Shown here piece by piece: positions 1-9,244 of a stretch of DNA of 64,000 bases. The stretch is taken from positions 186,001-250,000 of the forward strand of contig NZ_JBJYIN010000004.1 of assembly GCF_046237015.1 (NCBI RefSeq). Direction: 5' to 3'. Numbering within the stretch: position 1 is the first letter of the stretch; every line of letters starts with the position of its first letter. The notes below the pieces were generated by a model. That model was given only the letters and a program-made list of their open reading frames with translations, was not told where the DNA came from and made no database searches. This DNA is from JBJYIN01 sp046237015. GTDB lineage: Bacteria > Pseudomonadota > Gammaproteobacteria > Enterobacterales > Enterobacteriaceae. Position numbers and translations under genes: made by a program.

Positions 1-1
1 G

Positions 2-1231
2 AACGTTGGTCCGGTCATTGATGTGACCAGTGAAGCCGATTTGCCTGCACGTGCGACCATTACGTTACGTCGTGAAAAACTGGATCGCCTGATCGGACAT
101 GTTATTGCGGATGAGCAAGTGATGGATATCTTGCAACGTCTTGGCTGTAGCGTGACTAAAATGGATGCGGGCTGGCAAGCGACAGCGCCAAGCTGGCGTT
201 TCGATATGGAAATAGAAGAAGATCTGGTTGAAGAAGTTGCTCGTATTTACGGCTACGACAATATTCCGAATATTGCCACACTTGCTCCATTGACCATGAC
301 GTCTCATCGTGAGGCTTCGCTTTCTCTCAAGCGCGCTAAGACGCTATTAGTGGATCATGGTTATCAGGAAGCAATTACTTACAGTTTTGTTGACCCGAAA
401 ATTCAGTCGCTGATCCACCCAGGAGAGGACGCGTTAATCCTGCCTAGCCCGATCTCAGCTGAAATGTCAGCTATGCGTCTTTCCTTGTGGAGTGGTCTGC
501 TGGGGGCGGTAGTTTACAATCAAAATCGGCAACAAAGCCGTTTACGTCTGTTTGAAAGCGGCCTGCGTTTTGTGCCGGATGCCAGTGCTGACCTGGGGAT
601 CCGCCAAGATTTCATGCTGGCGGGCGTGATTACGGGGACGCGCTATGAAGAGCATTGGGATCTGGCGCGCCAGGCTGTTGACTTCTATGATTTAAAAGGC
701 GATTTAGAAGCCGTGTTGGCGCTGACAGGTAAGTTGTCCGATATTGAGTTCAACGCCGAAAGCAATCCAGCATTGCATCCAGGGCAAAGTGCTGCTATTT
801 ATCTGTGCGGGGAACGTATTGGATTTATTGGCGTTATTCATCCGGAACTGGAGCGTAAGCTGGACCTGAATGGTCGCACAGTGGTGTTCGAATTACTGTG
901 GAACAAGGTTGCAGACCGCATTCTGCCTGATGCGAACGACATTTCTCGCTTCCCTGCAAACCGTCGCGATATCGCCGTGGTGGTGGCTGAAAATATCCCT
1001 GCGGGTGATATTTTAGCCGAGTGTAAGAAAGTTGGCGCAAATCAGTTAGTTGGCGTAAACTTATTCGACGTGTACCGAGGTAAGGGCGTAGCAGACGGCT
1101 ATAAGAGTCTGGCTATTAGTCTGATATTACAAGATACCTCACGTACACTGGCAGAAGAGGAAATTGCCGCTACCGTTGCAGAATGTGTAGCAGCATTAAA
1201 ACAGCGATTCCAAGCATCCTTGAGGGATTGA
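2..1231 (+). CDS. pheT: Phenylalanyl-tRNA synthetase beta subunit, 3' part
   Basis: This is the C-terminal half of PheT, which with PheS forms the alpha2beta2 enzyme that charges tRNA-Phe. The reading frame is open from the left edge of the window, so the gene starts upstream; about 409 of roughly 795 residues are present. The fragment covers the B5 region (motif EEDLVEEVARIYGYDNIP), the editing/core region, and the C-terminal ferredoxin-like anticodon-binding domain (starting near SRFPANRRDIAVVV). It ends 4 bp before ihfA, the usual enterobacterial pheST-ihfA arrangement. Identification is by strong resemblance to E. coli PheT. Confidence 0.97.
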   Translation, partial: NVGPVIDVTSEADLPARATITLRREKLDRLIGHVIADEQVMDILQRLGCSVTKMDAGWQATAPSWRFDMEIEEDLVEEVARIYGYDNIPNIATLAPLTMTSHREASLSLKRAKTLLVDHGYQEAITYSFVDPKIQSLIHPGEDALILPSPISAEMSAMRLSLWSGLLGAVVYNQNRQQSRLRLFESGLRFVPDASADLGIRQDFMLAGVITGTRYEEHWDLARQAVDFYDLKGDLEAVLALTGKLSDIEFNAESNPALHPGQSAAIYLCGERIGFIGVIHPELERKLDLNGRTVVFELLWNKVADRILPDANDISRFPANRRDIAVVVAENIPAGDILAECKKVGANQLVGVNLFDVYRGKGVADGYKSLAISLILQDTSRTLAEEEIAATVAECVAALKQRFQASLRD

Positions 1232-1235
1232 ACCT

Positions 1236-1532
1236 ATGGCGCTTACTAAAGCTGAAATGTCAGAATACCTGTTTGAGAAGCTTGGGCTGAGCAAACGGGA
1301 TGCCAAAGAGCTAGTCGAGCTGTTTTTTGAAGAAGTTCGTCGCGCTTTGGAAAATGGTGAGCAGGTTAAATTGTCTGGTTTTGGCAATTTTGATTTGCGA
1401 GACAAAAACCAACGTCCGGGACGTAACCCAAAAACTGGCGAAGATATTCCGATTACGGCGCGCCGTGTGGTCACGTTCCGTCCGGGGCAAAAGCTAAAAA
1501 GCAGGGTAGAGAACGCCTCTCCCAAAGAGTAA
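1236..1532 (+). CDS. ihfA: Integration host factor alpha subunit
   Basis: The 98-residue product is IHF alpha, a nucleoid protein that bends DNA sharply as a heterodimer with IHF beta. The HU/IHF fold is complete: the N-terminal helices are followed by SGFGNFDLR and the beta-arm segment RPGRNPKTGEDIPITARR, which intercalates into the minor groove. It follows pheT by 4 bp, so the two are cotranscribed, and a strong terminator follows. Length and sequence match E. coli IhfA closely. The btuCED genes that follow ihfA in E. coli are not here. Confidence 0.98.
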   Translation: MALTKAEMSEYLFEKLGLSKRDAKELVELFFEEVRRALENGEQVKLSGFGNFDLRDKNQRPGRNPKTGEDIPITARRVVTFRPGQKLKSRVENASPKE

Positions 1533-1543
1533 ATGTGATAACT

Positions 1544-1570
1544 AAAAAGGCCGCGTAAGCGGCCTTTTTC
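1544..1570. terminator. Bidirectional terminator between ihfA and ygbA
   Basis: A GC-rich stem (AAAAAGGCCGC / GCGGCCTTTTT) with a 4-base loop lies 11 bp after the ihfA stop. The flanking A and T runs let it act on both strands, so it can also end ygbA transcription coming from the right. Confidence 0.9.
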
Positions 1571-1603
1571 TTGTCGATGCCCCGTCCTGGGTAGAACATC
1601 TTG

Positions 1604-1990
1604 CTATTCGGTCGTTTTTCTTATGTTTTTTGATACTTTCTCTTTCTTTTCTGGACAATCGGGGACTGGACGATGATCGTCAATCAAATGACGGATCGCT
1701 AATATCGGGTGGTGAAGTAACATCCTGGGGCCAGACCAACGCATAATCGCCTTGATTTCGTCGCGTCTGACGGGCTGATAACAATGGATGGGACAATGTT
1801 TACATGCAGGCTTATCTTCCCCAAAATAGCAACGTTCGAGGCGATTGGTAGCATAATCAGACAGGCGCTTGTATTTATCAGGATCACCCTCTACGGGGTG
1901 GTGTTTTTCGTATAATTCGATCATTAATCCAACGGTATGGATTTCTCGTCGTCTGTATTTCCCCAGCGGTTTTCTAGCCATAGTCATCAT
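1604..1990 (-). CDS. ygbA: YgbA-type nitric-oxide-induced protein
   Basis: The 128-residue protein belongs to the family of E. coli YgbA (nitrous-oxide-stimulated promoter family), whose gene is controlled by the NO sensor NsrR. Its biochemical role is not certain from sequence. A compact cysteine cluster (C54, C63, C66, C70 in CYFGEDKPACKHCPIHC) suggests metal or redox chemistry. Three in-frame ATGs sit at the 5' end (1990, 1987, 1981); MARKPLGKY from 1981 is an equally plausible start because no clear ribosome site separates them. A good NsrR-like operator lies immediately upstream, supporting the identification. It stands alone between two terminators. Confidence 0.85.
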   Translation of the reverse strand: MMTMARKPLGKYRRREIHTVGLMIELYEKHHPVEGDPDKYKRLSDYATNRLERCYFGEDKPACKHCPIHCYQPVRRDEIKAIMRWSGPRMLLHHPILAIRHLIDDHRPVPDCPEKKEKVSKNIRKTTE

Positions 1991-2007
1991 TTATAATGAA
2001 TTGGTAA

Positions 2008-2030
2008 TTGATGTATTTTAAATGCAATTT
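2008..2030 (-). promoter_or_regulatory. Predicted NsrR operator of ygbA
   Basis: An 11-1-11 imperfect inverted repeat, left half ttgATGTATTT, centre T, right half AAATGCAATTT, matches the NsrR consensus (AANATGCATTT-N-AAATGCATNTT). It ends 18 bp upstream of the first ygbA ATG, where it would block the promoter until nitric oxide damages the NsrR cluster. The E. coli ygbA promoter is a known NsrR target; the site here is read by eye. Confidence 0.75.
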
Positions 2031-2062
2031 ATTTGGGTTGAAACCATTAACATCACATCCAG

Positions 2063-2099
2063 GAAAAATAGGAGGCGGCGAGGGGAGATCCCCCGCCCA
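2063..2099 (-). terminator. Terminator of the ABC exporter gene
   Basis: Reading leftward, GGGCGGGGG atct CCCCTCGCC forms a GC-rich hairpin followed a few bases later by TATTTTTCC, just after the stop codon of the ABC exporter gene. Confidence 0.65.
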
Positions 2100-2104
2100 A
2101 AACA

Positions 2105-3823
2105 CTATACGTACCCGAACTGGGCTTGGTGGAGTTGGGCATAAACGCCACTATGCGCCATTAATGCTTGATGGCTACCTTGTTCAAGGATACCTCCGTT
2201 ATCAACAACGACGATGCGCTCTGCGTTTTGAATCGTCGCCAGTCGGTGTGCAATAACCAATGTCGTGCGCCCAGCTGAAAGTTCGCTGAGGGATTGTTGG
2301 ATAGCCTGCTCGGTTGCGGTATCCAATGCAGATGTGGCCTCATCGAGAATGAGAATAGGCGGATTCTTCAGGAAAATTCGGGCAATCGATAGCCGCTGTT
2401 TCTGCCCACCTGAAAGCTTAACGCCTCGCTCTCCCACGATCGTATCCAGACCGTCAGGTAACGTCTCAATCAATTCATCTAATTTGGCTCGCTGAGCTGC
2501 TTGCATAATTTCTTCGTCGCTCGCGCCCAGTTTTCCATAGGCAATATTTTCACGAATTGTGCCACCAAAGAGGAATACATCCTGTTGTACGATGCCGATT
2601 TGGCTACGCAGAGATGACTGGGTCATATTGCGGATATCAATACCGTCGATAGTGATACTGCCACCGGTTAAATCATAAAAACGAGGGAGTAGCGAGCAAA
2701 GCGTTGTTTTTCCTGCGCCGGAGGGACCGACAAAGGCAATGGTTTCGCCCGATCGAATCGATAAATCAACACGATGAATGATCGGGCGATCGGGAGAATA
2801 ACCAAAACTCACCTGATGGAATTGAATATCACCTTTAAGTGCACTCACGTCGCATGCATTGGGCGCATCTTTAATGTCAGGAACCGTATCGATCAACTGA
2901 GTAAAACGCTTAAAACCGGCAATACCTTTCGGATAACTTTCCAGCACAGAGGTGATTTTTGCCACAGGACGGAAGAATACTTCGATCAATAATAAAAAGC
3001 CGATGAAACCGCCGTAGGTTAGCTCACCGGCAATGACGTACCAAATACCTGCCAACATCACGATTAATTGAATCAGACGCGTGCTGAGATAACTGAGCGT
3101 CAAGCTAGCCGTCATAATGCGATAGGCTTGCAGTTTGGTACGACGATAGTTCTCGTTATCATGAGCAAACAATCGCTGCTCATGTTCTTCATTGGCAAAT
3201 GCCTTAACGACGCGAATTCCTCCCACGCTTTCTTCAATACGAGCATTGAAGTTGCCGACCTGACCAAATAACTGACGCCAGGTCTCGGTCATCCGTGCGC
3301 CATAGCGGCTGACTAAAAATGTCATAAAAGGCACGATAACAATCGTGAGCATCGCTAATGGCAGGTGCACGGTGGCCATCAGAATAAATGCGCCAATGAA
3401 GGTCATTATGGCGATAAAAAGATCTTCCGGGCCATGGTGGGCAATTTCTCCCACTTCTTCCAGATCTTTGGTCACGTGGGTAATAATATGCCCGGTTTTC
3501 ATATTGTCGTAATAACGAAAAGGCAATTTTTGCAGATGTTCAAAAGCCTGACGTCGCATATCTGTTTCAATACCGACACCCAATGCATGGCCCCAATAGT
3601 TCACGATGGCCATTAACCCGGTATTCAGTAAATACACCGCCAATAATGCGACTGAGGCCAATAAAATCAATGACCAGTCTTGTTCCGGCAATAGCTTATC
3701 GATAAACGCTTTAATTGCCATTGGGAAGCCGAGCTCAAGCAGGCCTGCGATGATCGCGCAGCCAAAATCGAGGATAAAGAGCCCTTTATAAGGGGAATAG
3801 TAAGAGAAGAAGCGCCGTAACAT
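2105..3823 (-). CDS. Half-size ABC exporter, fused permease and ATPase
   Basis: This is a 572-residue half-transporter of the MsbA/multidrug type that should work as a homodimer in the inner membrane, exporting a lipid, drug or peptide. Residues 1-310 hold about six membrane helices (ABC transporter type 1 domain). The ATPase domain follows with Walker A GPSGAGKT (366-373), signature LSGGQ (470-474), Walker B ILILDE (490-495) and switch histidine in AHR (526). All catalytic motifs look intact. It is a single gene with its own terminator and no partner gene next to it, so the substrate cannot be inferred. It is not MsbA itself, whose gene normally sits beside lpxK. Confidence 0.85.
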   Translation of the reverse strand: MLRRFFSYYSPYKGLFILDFGCAIIAGLLELGFPMAIKAFIDKLLPEQDWSLILLASVALLAVYLLNTGLMAIVNYWGHALGVGIETDMRRQAFEHLQKLPFRYYDNMKTGHIITHVTKDLEEVGEIAHHGPEDLFIAIMTFIGAFILMATVHLPLAMLTIVIVPFMTFLVSRYGARMTETWRQLFGQVGNFNARIEESVGGIRVVKAFANEEHEQRLFAHDNENYRRTKLQAYRIMTASLTLSYLSTRLIQLIVMLAGIWYVIAGELTYGGFIGFLLLIEVFFRPVAKITSVLESYPKGIAGFKRFTQLIDTVPDIKDAPNACDVSALKGDIQFHQVSFGYSPDRPIIHRVDLSIRSGETIAFVGPSGAGKTTLCSLLPRFYDLTGGSITIDGIDIRNMTQSSLRSQIGIVQQDVFLFGGTIRENIAYGKLGASDEEIMQAAQRAKLDELIETLPDGLDTIVGERGVKLSGGQKQRLSIARIFLKNPPILILDEATSALDTATEQAIQQSLSELSAGRTTLVIAHRLATIQNAERIVVVDNGGILEQGSHQALMAHSGVYAQLHQAQFGYV

Positions 3824-3937
3824 GCCGTTGATTTTTGAGTTAAATAAATGTGAAATCCACTATAACAGGTAATGGCTCGGTTCGGGACTATCCGAAGTGA
3901 ACAAACATGAAGACATATCGCATAGTGTATTGAACAC

Positions 3938-4858
3938 TCATGGCTGATTAATAGGGCATTTATGCCTTCTAGTTGATGCGCGGGTCGCCCACCAACACAG
4001 TAACGAACCTACCGTTACCATCATAACCCCTTGCCAAAACGAGACGGCTGGCGTGATCCTCAACCATAACGCCGCCAACAGTGTCGAAAGAACCGGGGTA
4101 AAATAAGACGCCGTTGCTAATAACGTCATATTCCCTTGCTGTATCCCCGCGTTCCAGGCGGAGTAAGCCAGGGCGGTGGATGCCCCCATAAACATGAGCT
4201 CCAGAGTAACGGGGAGTGTCAGGTTCATCGGTGCTTCCGTGCTTGTGACGTACTTGATCCACAAGATCATCGAGACGACCACAAAGAATAACGACACACC
4301 ACTTTTCCCCTGAGCGTAGCGTTTGGTGATATTACAATACAGCGCCCAGGTTATTGCGGCGGAGAAAGCCAAACAGTAGGCGACCGGGTTTGTCAAAATA
4401 TTGTGCCATAACACGATCGGGGACCATTCACCGTCGCCTTTCATAATCCAGATAATGCCGGATAAAGAGAGCGCGAGTCCCGGCCAAAGTAAGAGGCGGC
4501 TTTTTTGTTGATTGATGAAAATAGAAAAAAAGATAGTCAGACTCGGCCACAAGTAGTTAATCATCCCGAGTTCCATCGCCTGTAAACGGTTATCCGCCAA
4601 GCCGATAGAAAGCGATAAAAAGATTTCGTAACTGACAAATAATATGCCACCAAGTAACAGATAGACTTTCGGTAAACTTTTAACGTCGGGAATATCATAG
4701 AATAAGAGCAAACATAACGCGCTGGTTGAATAAATCATCGCGGCCCCGCCAGTAGGCCCCAGTGCTTCTGTCAGACTACGGATTAAACCAACAGAGGTGC
4801 TCCACAAGATAATAGCCAGCAAACCGACAAGAGTTGCACGCTGCGGTGTCATCTTCAT
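3938..4858 (-). CDS. yddG: Aromatic amino acid exporter of the YddG/EamA family
   Basis: The 306-residue inner-membrane protein matches YddG, a drug/metabolite-superfamily exporter for aromatic amino acids and some toxic analogues. About ten hydrophobic helices form two EamA repeats, with the family-like segments LWSTSVGLIRSLTEALGP near the N-terminus and TALAYSAWNAGIQQGNMTLL in the second half. A basic tail follows the last helix. The gene is monocistronic, reading away from nadE and 114 bp from the next gene. Family assignment is firm; the exact substrate range is inferred from homologues. Confidence 0.88.
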   Translation of the reverse strand: MKMTPQRATLVGLLAIILWSTSVGLIRSLTEALGPTGGAAMIYSTSALCLLLFYDIPDVKSLPKVYLLLGGILFVSYEIFLSLSIGLADNRLQAMELGMINYLWPSLTIFFSIFINQQKSRLLLWPGLALSLSGIIWIMKGDGEWSPIVLWHNILTNPVAYCLAFSAAITWALYCNITKRYAQGKSGVSLFFVVVSMILWIKYVTSTEAPMNLTLPVTLELMFMGASTALAYSAWNAGIQQGNMTLLATASYFTPVLSTLLAALWLRITPAVSFWQGVMMVTVGSLLCWWATRASTRRHKCPINQP

Positions 4859-4935
4859 ATTACGTCTTATACATTAGAGAATAAAAAACTGCTGTGAGAG
4901 CACCAACATGGCCGATTATTGGAAATCTCTGCCAT

Positions 4936-4970
4936 AAAAAATGGATGCCGGTATCTACCAGCATCCATTA
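4936..4970 (-). terminator. Terminator of nadE
   Basis: Leftward, AATGGATGCTGG tagata CCGGCATCCATTTTTT forms a long stem ending in six T residues, 14 bp after the nadE stop. Confidence 0.85.
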
Positions 4971-4983
4971 ACGCATTGGATGA

Positions 4984-5808
4984 TTAACGCCAGAAATCGT
5001 CGAAAACAGTGACTGGAGGTCGACGTTTGTGTTCCGTTTTGCGATACCAATTTTCAATGGTTGCTGCATTGTCAGCATCAATCTGTTTGCCTTCAAGATA
5101 ATCATCAATCATCTCATAGGTTACCCCTAGCGCGACTTCATCGGGTAATGAAGGGCGGTCTTCTTCCAGATCGGCGGTGGGGGCTTTTGTATAAAGATGT
5201 GCAGGGCAATTCAGTTCGCGCAATAGCGCTTTCCCTTGACGTTTATTCAAACGAAATAGCGGGTTGATGTCCGTACCGCCATCACCATATTTGGTGAAAA
5301 AACCAGTGACCGCTTCAGCCGCATGATCTGTGCCAACAACCAGCCCGGAGTTCATCCCGGCAATACTGTATTGTGCTTTCATGCGTTCCCGTGCTTTTTC
5401 ATTGCCTTTCACAAAATCGGAGAGCGCAATGCCAATGGCTTTCAACGTCGCTTCGCTGGCTTCAACGGCGGACTTAATGTTGACGGTTAACACACGATCG
5501 GGCTTGATGAAAGCAATCGCATCCTGACAATCGGCTTCATCGGCTTGTACTCCATAAGGAAGACGCACGGCGATAAATTGGTAACGTTCATCGCCTGTTT
5601 CACTGCGCATTTCAGTGATGGCTGTTTGGCAAAGCTTGCCTGCTAAGGTTGAATCCTGACCACCACTGATCCCGAGTACCAGCGATTTCACAAACGGATG
5701 GGAATTCAGATAATTCTTTAAAAAATCAACGCTAACGCGAATTTCTTTCTTTGGGTCGATGACGCTTTTGACTCCCAGCGCAGCGATAATGTCCTGCTGT
5801 AATGACAT
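4984..5808 (-). CDS. nadE: NH3-dependent NAD(+) synthetase
   Basis: NadE makes NAD from nicotinate adenine dinucleotide, ATP and ammonia, the last step of NAD synthesis. The 274-residue protein has the N-type ATP pyrophosphatase P-loop SGGQDS (48-53) and the conserved tail KTEHKRRPPVTVFDDFW. The frame stays open 62 codons further upstream, but the start at 5808 is chosen because it aligns with E. coli NadE (MTLQQ...) and has an excellent ribosome site GGAGGGG at 5814-5820. It is divergent from osmE, as in E. coli. Confidence 0.97.
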   Translation of the reverse strand: MSLQQDIIAALGVKSVIDPKKEIRVSVDFLKNYLNSHPFVKSLVLGISGGQDSTLAGKLCQTAITEMRSETGDERYQFIAVRLPYGVQADEADCQDAIAFIKPDRVLTVNIKSAVEASEATLKAIGIALSDFVKGNEKARERMKAQYSIAGMNSGLVVGTDHAAEAVTGFFTKYGDGGTDINPLFRLNKRQGKALLRELNCPAHLYTKAPTADLEEDRPSLPDEVALGVTYEMIDDYLEGKQIDADNAATIENWYRKTEHKRRPPVTVFDDFWR

Positions 5809-6034
5809 GATATCCCCTCCTGAACTTATTGATCCTGCAAAATAATTGTCTCTATTACGCAGAGTGTAAAACGAATTGGCATGAAGAAAAAGAGTAAGTG
5901 GCCTGCTAATCGTTTTACCTATGGTTGATGCCTTTTCCCTATCAATATGAAGTCGATGAAACATGGTGTCATTTGAAAAAGTATCTGTAGCCATCTAGTC
6001 TTATTCATGACCCATGTATAAATGAGGTAATGTA

Positions 6035-6367
6035 ATGAAAAATAATCGACTAATGTTGTGTATTGCGGCAGCGGGTGCTGTCTTGCTTTCTGGGTGTTCG
6101 GCTTATAACAAAGCAGAAAGTTATGTTAATGAGCCGGTGGTGAAAGACGTTAAGGTCGGAATGACGAAGCAGCAAGCGCATCAAATTGCCGGTTCTGGCG
6201 GCGTGGAAAAACGGCTGGTGAATGCGAAAGGTACGTGCAGTGACTATCTCTTGAAGAACCGAGACGGCACGGCTCAAAACTATTTTGTCAGCTACGATGA
6301 AACAGGACACGTTCGTAATAAAGGGTTCCAGAGTTGCCAGGCTTATGACACTAACCCGCAACGCTAA
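6035..6367 (+). CDS. osmE: Osmotically inducible lipoprotein OsmE
   Basis: This 110-residue outer-membrane lipoprotein has a signal peptide with the lipobox LLSG|C (Cys21 lipidated) followed by a SmpA/OmlA-like (BamE fold) domain. The conserved stretch PVVKDVKVGMTKQQAHQIAG and the CQAYDTNPQ tail match E. coli OsmE, a protein of unknown mechanism induced by high osmolarity. It sits divergently next to nadE as in E. coli, which supports the call. Confidence 0.93.
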   Translation: MKNNRLMLCIAAAGAVLLSGCSAYNKAESYVNEPVVKDVKVGMTKQQAHQIAGSGGVEKRLVNAKGTCSDYLLKNRDGTAQNYFVSYDETGHVRNKGFQSCQAYDTNPQR

Positions 6368-6423
6368 ATTCCCTTTATATTGAGCGTCATTCTCTTGATT
6401 AGCAGACTTGATAAACATAGTAA

Positions 6424-6454
6424 CAATGCCGGAATATTTTCCGGCATTGTTTTG
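6424..6454. terminator. Bidirectional terminator between osmE and tcyP
   Basis: The stem CAATGCCGG aatatttt CCGGCATTG followed by TTTT lies between the convergent osmE and tcyP and can serve both. Confidence 0.85.
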
Positions 6455-6458
6455 TGTG

Positions 6459-7853
6459 CTATCGATGCGTCAGTTCTGCGTCTTCCTGAGCATTAAATAC
6501 GGTTTTATCCGTTTGTTTGAGTAACTGGCTGGTTACCGTACCGGCAGTCATCGAACCACTTACGTTTAATGCTGTTCTGCCCATATCAATCAGTGGCTCA
6601 ATGGAAATTAATAACGCAACAAGCGTAATGGGGAGCCCCATTGCCGGCAGTACAATCAACGCAGCAAAGGTGGCACCGCCACCGACACCCGCTACACCGG
6701 CAGAACTGATGGTTACAATGCCAACCAGCGTGGCAATCCAGACGGGATCGAGTGGGTTGATGCCCACGGTTGGGGCGACCATAACTGCCAACATAGCCGG
6801 ATAAAGTCCGGCACAGCCATTTTGTCCGATAGTGGTACCAAATGATGCAGCAAAGCTGGCGATGGAATCCGGTACGCCGATACGGCGAGTTTGAGCTTCG
6901 ATACTTAACGGAATGGTCGCGGCGCTGGAGCGACTGGTGAACGCAAATGTCAACACTGGCCAAACTTTACGGAAGAATCGAGCAGGGTTGATACCGGTGA
7001 TGGACAGAATGAGGGCATGCACACCGAACATGATAGCTAACCCCAGGTAGGAAGCGATGACAAAGCTGCCTAGTTTTAGGATGTCTTGCAGATTGGAGCT
7101 GGCCACCATTTTTGTCATCAGCGCCATGACCCCATAAGGTGTCAACTTCATGACCAGACGGACCAGTTTCATCACCCAGAATTGCAATGTGTCAATCGCA
7201 ACCAAAACACGTTCGCCCTTTGTATGGTCATCTTTTAGTAACTGTAGCGCAGCAACACCAATAAACGCGGCAAAGATAACGACGCTGATAATCGACGTGG
7301 GGTTAGCCCCCGTTAATTCTGCGAAGGGGTTTTTAGGGATAAATGACAAAATAAGCTGTGGAACATTCAGATCGGCGACTCTGCCCGCATAGTTATTTTC
7401 AATTGCAGTCAGACGAGCGCTTTCCTGTGCTCCCTGAACCAAACCCGTAGCCGTCAGGCCAAATAAATTGGTAACGAAAACACCGACCAGTGCAGAGATC
7501 AGCGTGGTGACCAGCAGCGTAGTGAGCGTCAATACGCTAATTTTTCCTAATGAAGACGCGTTATGCAGTTTCGCGACTGAACTGAGAATAGAGACAAAAA
7601 CAAGCGGCATAACGATCATTTGCAGGAGTTGGACGTATCCGTTCCCAACGATGTTAAACCAACTGATGGATTGTTTGATGATGTCGGTATTGTCACCATA
7701 AACGAGGTGAAGTGCTAATCCAAATAACACACCAACGACAAGCCCAAGCAGAACTTTTTTCGCCAGGCTCCAGTTACGGCCTTTGCTGCTATAGGCCAGC
7801 ATGATAAGCAAACCAGTAAACACCAATATGTTTAATAACAGAGGAATACTCAT
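6459..7853 (-). CDS. tcyP: L-cystine symporter TcyP
   Basis: The 464-residue inner-membrane protein is the orthologue of E. coli TcyP (YdjN), a dicarboxylate/amino acid:cation symporter (SDF family) that imports cystine. Conserved features include FTSRSSAATIPLSIEAQTRR, FGTTIGQNGCAGLYPAMLAV and the glycine-rich GVAGVGGGATFAAL loop. An ATG at 7857-7859 is also in frame, but the start at 7853 aligns with the E. coli N-terminus and lies 8 bases from the ribosome site AGGGAG. It stands alone, convergent with osmE. Confidence 0.93.
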   Translation of the reverse strand: MSIPLLLNILVFTGLLIMLAYSSKGRNWSLAKKVLLGLVVGVLFGLALHLVYGDNTDIIKQSISWFNIVGNGYVQLLQMIVMPLVFVSILSSVAKLHNASSLGKISVLTLTTLLVTTLISALVGVFVTNLFGLTATGLVQGAQESARLTAIENNYAGRVADLNVPQLILSFIPKNPFAELTGANPTSIISVVIFAAFIGVAALQLLKDDHTKGERVLVAIDTLQFWVMKLVRLVMKLTPYGVMALMTKMVASSNLQDILKLGSFVIASYLGLAIMFGVHALILSITGINPARFFRKVWPVLTFAFTSRSSAATIPLSIEAQTRRIGVPDSIASFAASFGTTIGQNGCAGLYPAMLAVMVAPTVGINPLDPVWIATLVGIVTISSAGVAGVGGGATFAALIVLPAMGLPITLVALLISIEPLIDMGRTALNVSGSMTAGTVTSQLLKQTDKTVFNAQEDAELTHR

Positions 7854-8130
7854 CCTCATTTCTCCCTAATCGTTAGTCCGCCATCTTTCAAGCTACAGGT
7901 AAGTTGGCTGCATTTAATCACTTGCCGCCAGCGTCAAATTATTGCGTTGTTCAACACGATAACGTTTTGCCTTGTCACTCGAAATCTATTGGGAATATCT
8001 GTCATATTTCAAATCGCAGACAAGGATATCAGGTCTTTTATAATCATGTTATAGACGTTTACGTTATAACTACATCAAACGGCTATATACCCTGGCTACC
8101 ATCATGCTGGCTGGCTGGGCGATCTCATGT

Positions 8131-8718
8131 TCAATGGGATCGATCCTTTAGCAGAAGTGCAATTTGCGTTTGGATGGATTCAAATAACTGGAAGGATTGT
8201 GCATAAGTACAACAGTCCAGGTTCTTTTGTGGTTGATACAGTGAAAAACCGATAAAGATGAGGCAAAGAACACGTTCTAGCTGATTCCCTTTTTGGCTAT
8301 TTAACAACGGTAGACAAAATCGCCAACGGCAAGGCCAGAGTAAAGGGACGCCAGCCGATGTCATCATATCTGCCGCAATATGACTGAGATAACCGATGAT
8401 CATTGCATGATAAGCATCCGTGGGGATTGGCCAGTTCGCAGGGAGTTTTGTTTGAATGAAGTAAATTCCCGCAGCAATAGCCAGCAGGCTGTGTGTGAAT
8501 CCTCGGTGCCCAAAAGCGCGGGCAATCGGTGAGGAGATCCACTTTAAACGCTGCCCTAATAGTGATTTCGGGTGATCAATATCCGGTAAGAGAGAAGTCA
8601 ATAGGGCACCAGGAATGATATGCCACCAGTCTCCTGTTGCCAGTTCGGGTGAAAGCTCCAACTTTTTGGCAAGAATGGCACAGGCCACAGAAAATAGGAG
8701 GTGTCCTTCCGCAGTCAT
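8131..8718 (-). CDS. ydjM: Metal-dependent hydrolase-like membrane protein YdjM
   Basis: The 195-residue product matches E. coli YdjM, an inner-membrane protein of the YbcI/YdjM (DUF457) family related to LexA-regulated membrane-bound hydrolases. Metal-ligand-like motifs DIDHPKS and HRGFTHS lie in the first half, and PLLWPCRWRF is strongly conserved. Three to four hydrophobic segments are visible. The start at 8718 (MTAEGHLLF) aligns with E. coli and has GAGAAG upstream; an ATG four codons earlier is less likely. The substrate is unknown. Confidence 0.88.
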   Translation of the reverse strand: MTAEGHLLFSVACAILAKKLELSPELATGDWWHIIPGALLTSLLPDIDHPKSLLGQRLKWISSPIARAFGHRGFTHSLLAIAAGIYFIQTKLPANWPIPTDAYHAMIIGYLSHIAADMMTSAGVPLLWPCRWRFCLPLLNSQKGNQLERVLCLIFIGFSLYQPQKNLDCCTYAQSFQLFESIQTQIALLLKDRSH

Positions 8719-8838
8719 GAAACTTCTCAAAGAAAACTGTTATTTTATACAGTATAGGCGATTGTTCCGAGCGGCGAAAGCAGTTACAACGTAACGATTT
8801 GTGACGCGAGGATAGAGAACACGACTTTCTGGTGCGTT

Positions 8839-9041
<203 letters not shown>

Positions 9042-9090
9042 GGCGTTATCTTTCACATCGAATGGTAACTACATCAGGCAGGTTTGAACC

Positions 9091-9135
9091 AAAAAAAGAG
9101 GGTGACCATGATATCGGAGAGAATATGATCACCCT
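9091..9135 (-). terminator. Hairpin followed by a T run on the minus strand
   Basis: Leftward, AGGGTGATCATATT...ATATCATGGTCACCCT pairs into a stem of about 14 bp followed by CTTTTTTT. It looks like a second, distal terminator for kdgM, or the remnant of a lost gene's terminator. GAACCAAAAAA occurs on both sides of the hairpin. Confidence 0.5.
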
Positions 9136-9244
9136 GAACCAAAAAATAAATAACATTCATACACGAAGAGGGTACTTCAGACACAGGACTTAAAAAACAA
9201 GCGTTCATACAACAGAAATAAAGAATATTGACTAACTGGGTTAA

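Noticed and set aside
6598..6963. Open frames antisense or shifted within tcyP
   Set aside because: Shadows of a strongly conserved transporter gene.
7881..7926. Segment resembling the left arm of an ERIC (CTTTCAAGCTACAGGTAAGT, then TGGCTGC)
   Set aside because: About 70% similar by eye to one arm only; no core or second arm is clear, so it is not listed as a repeat.
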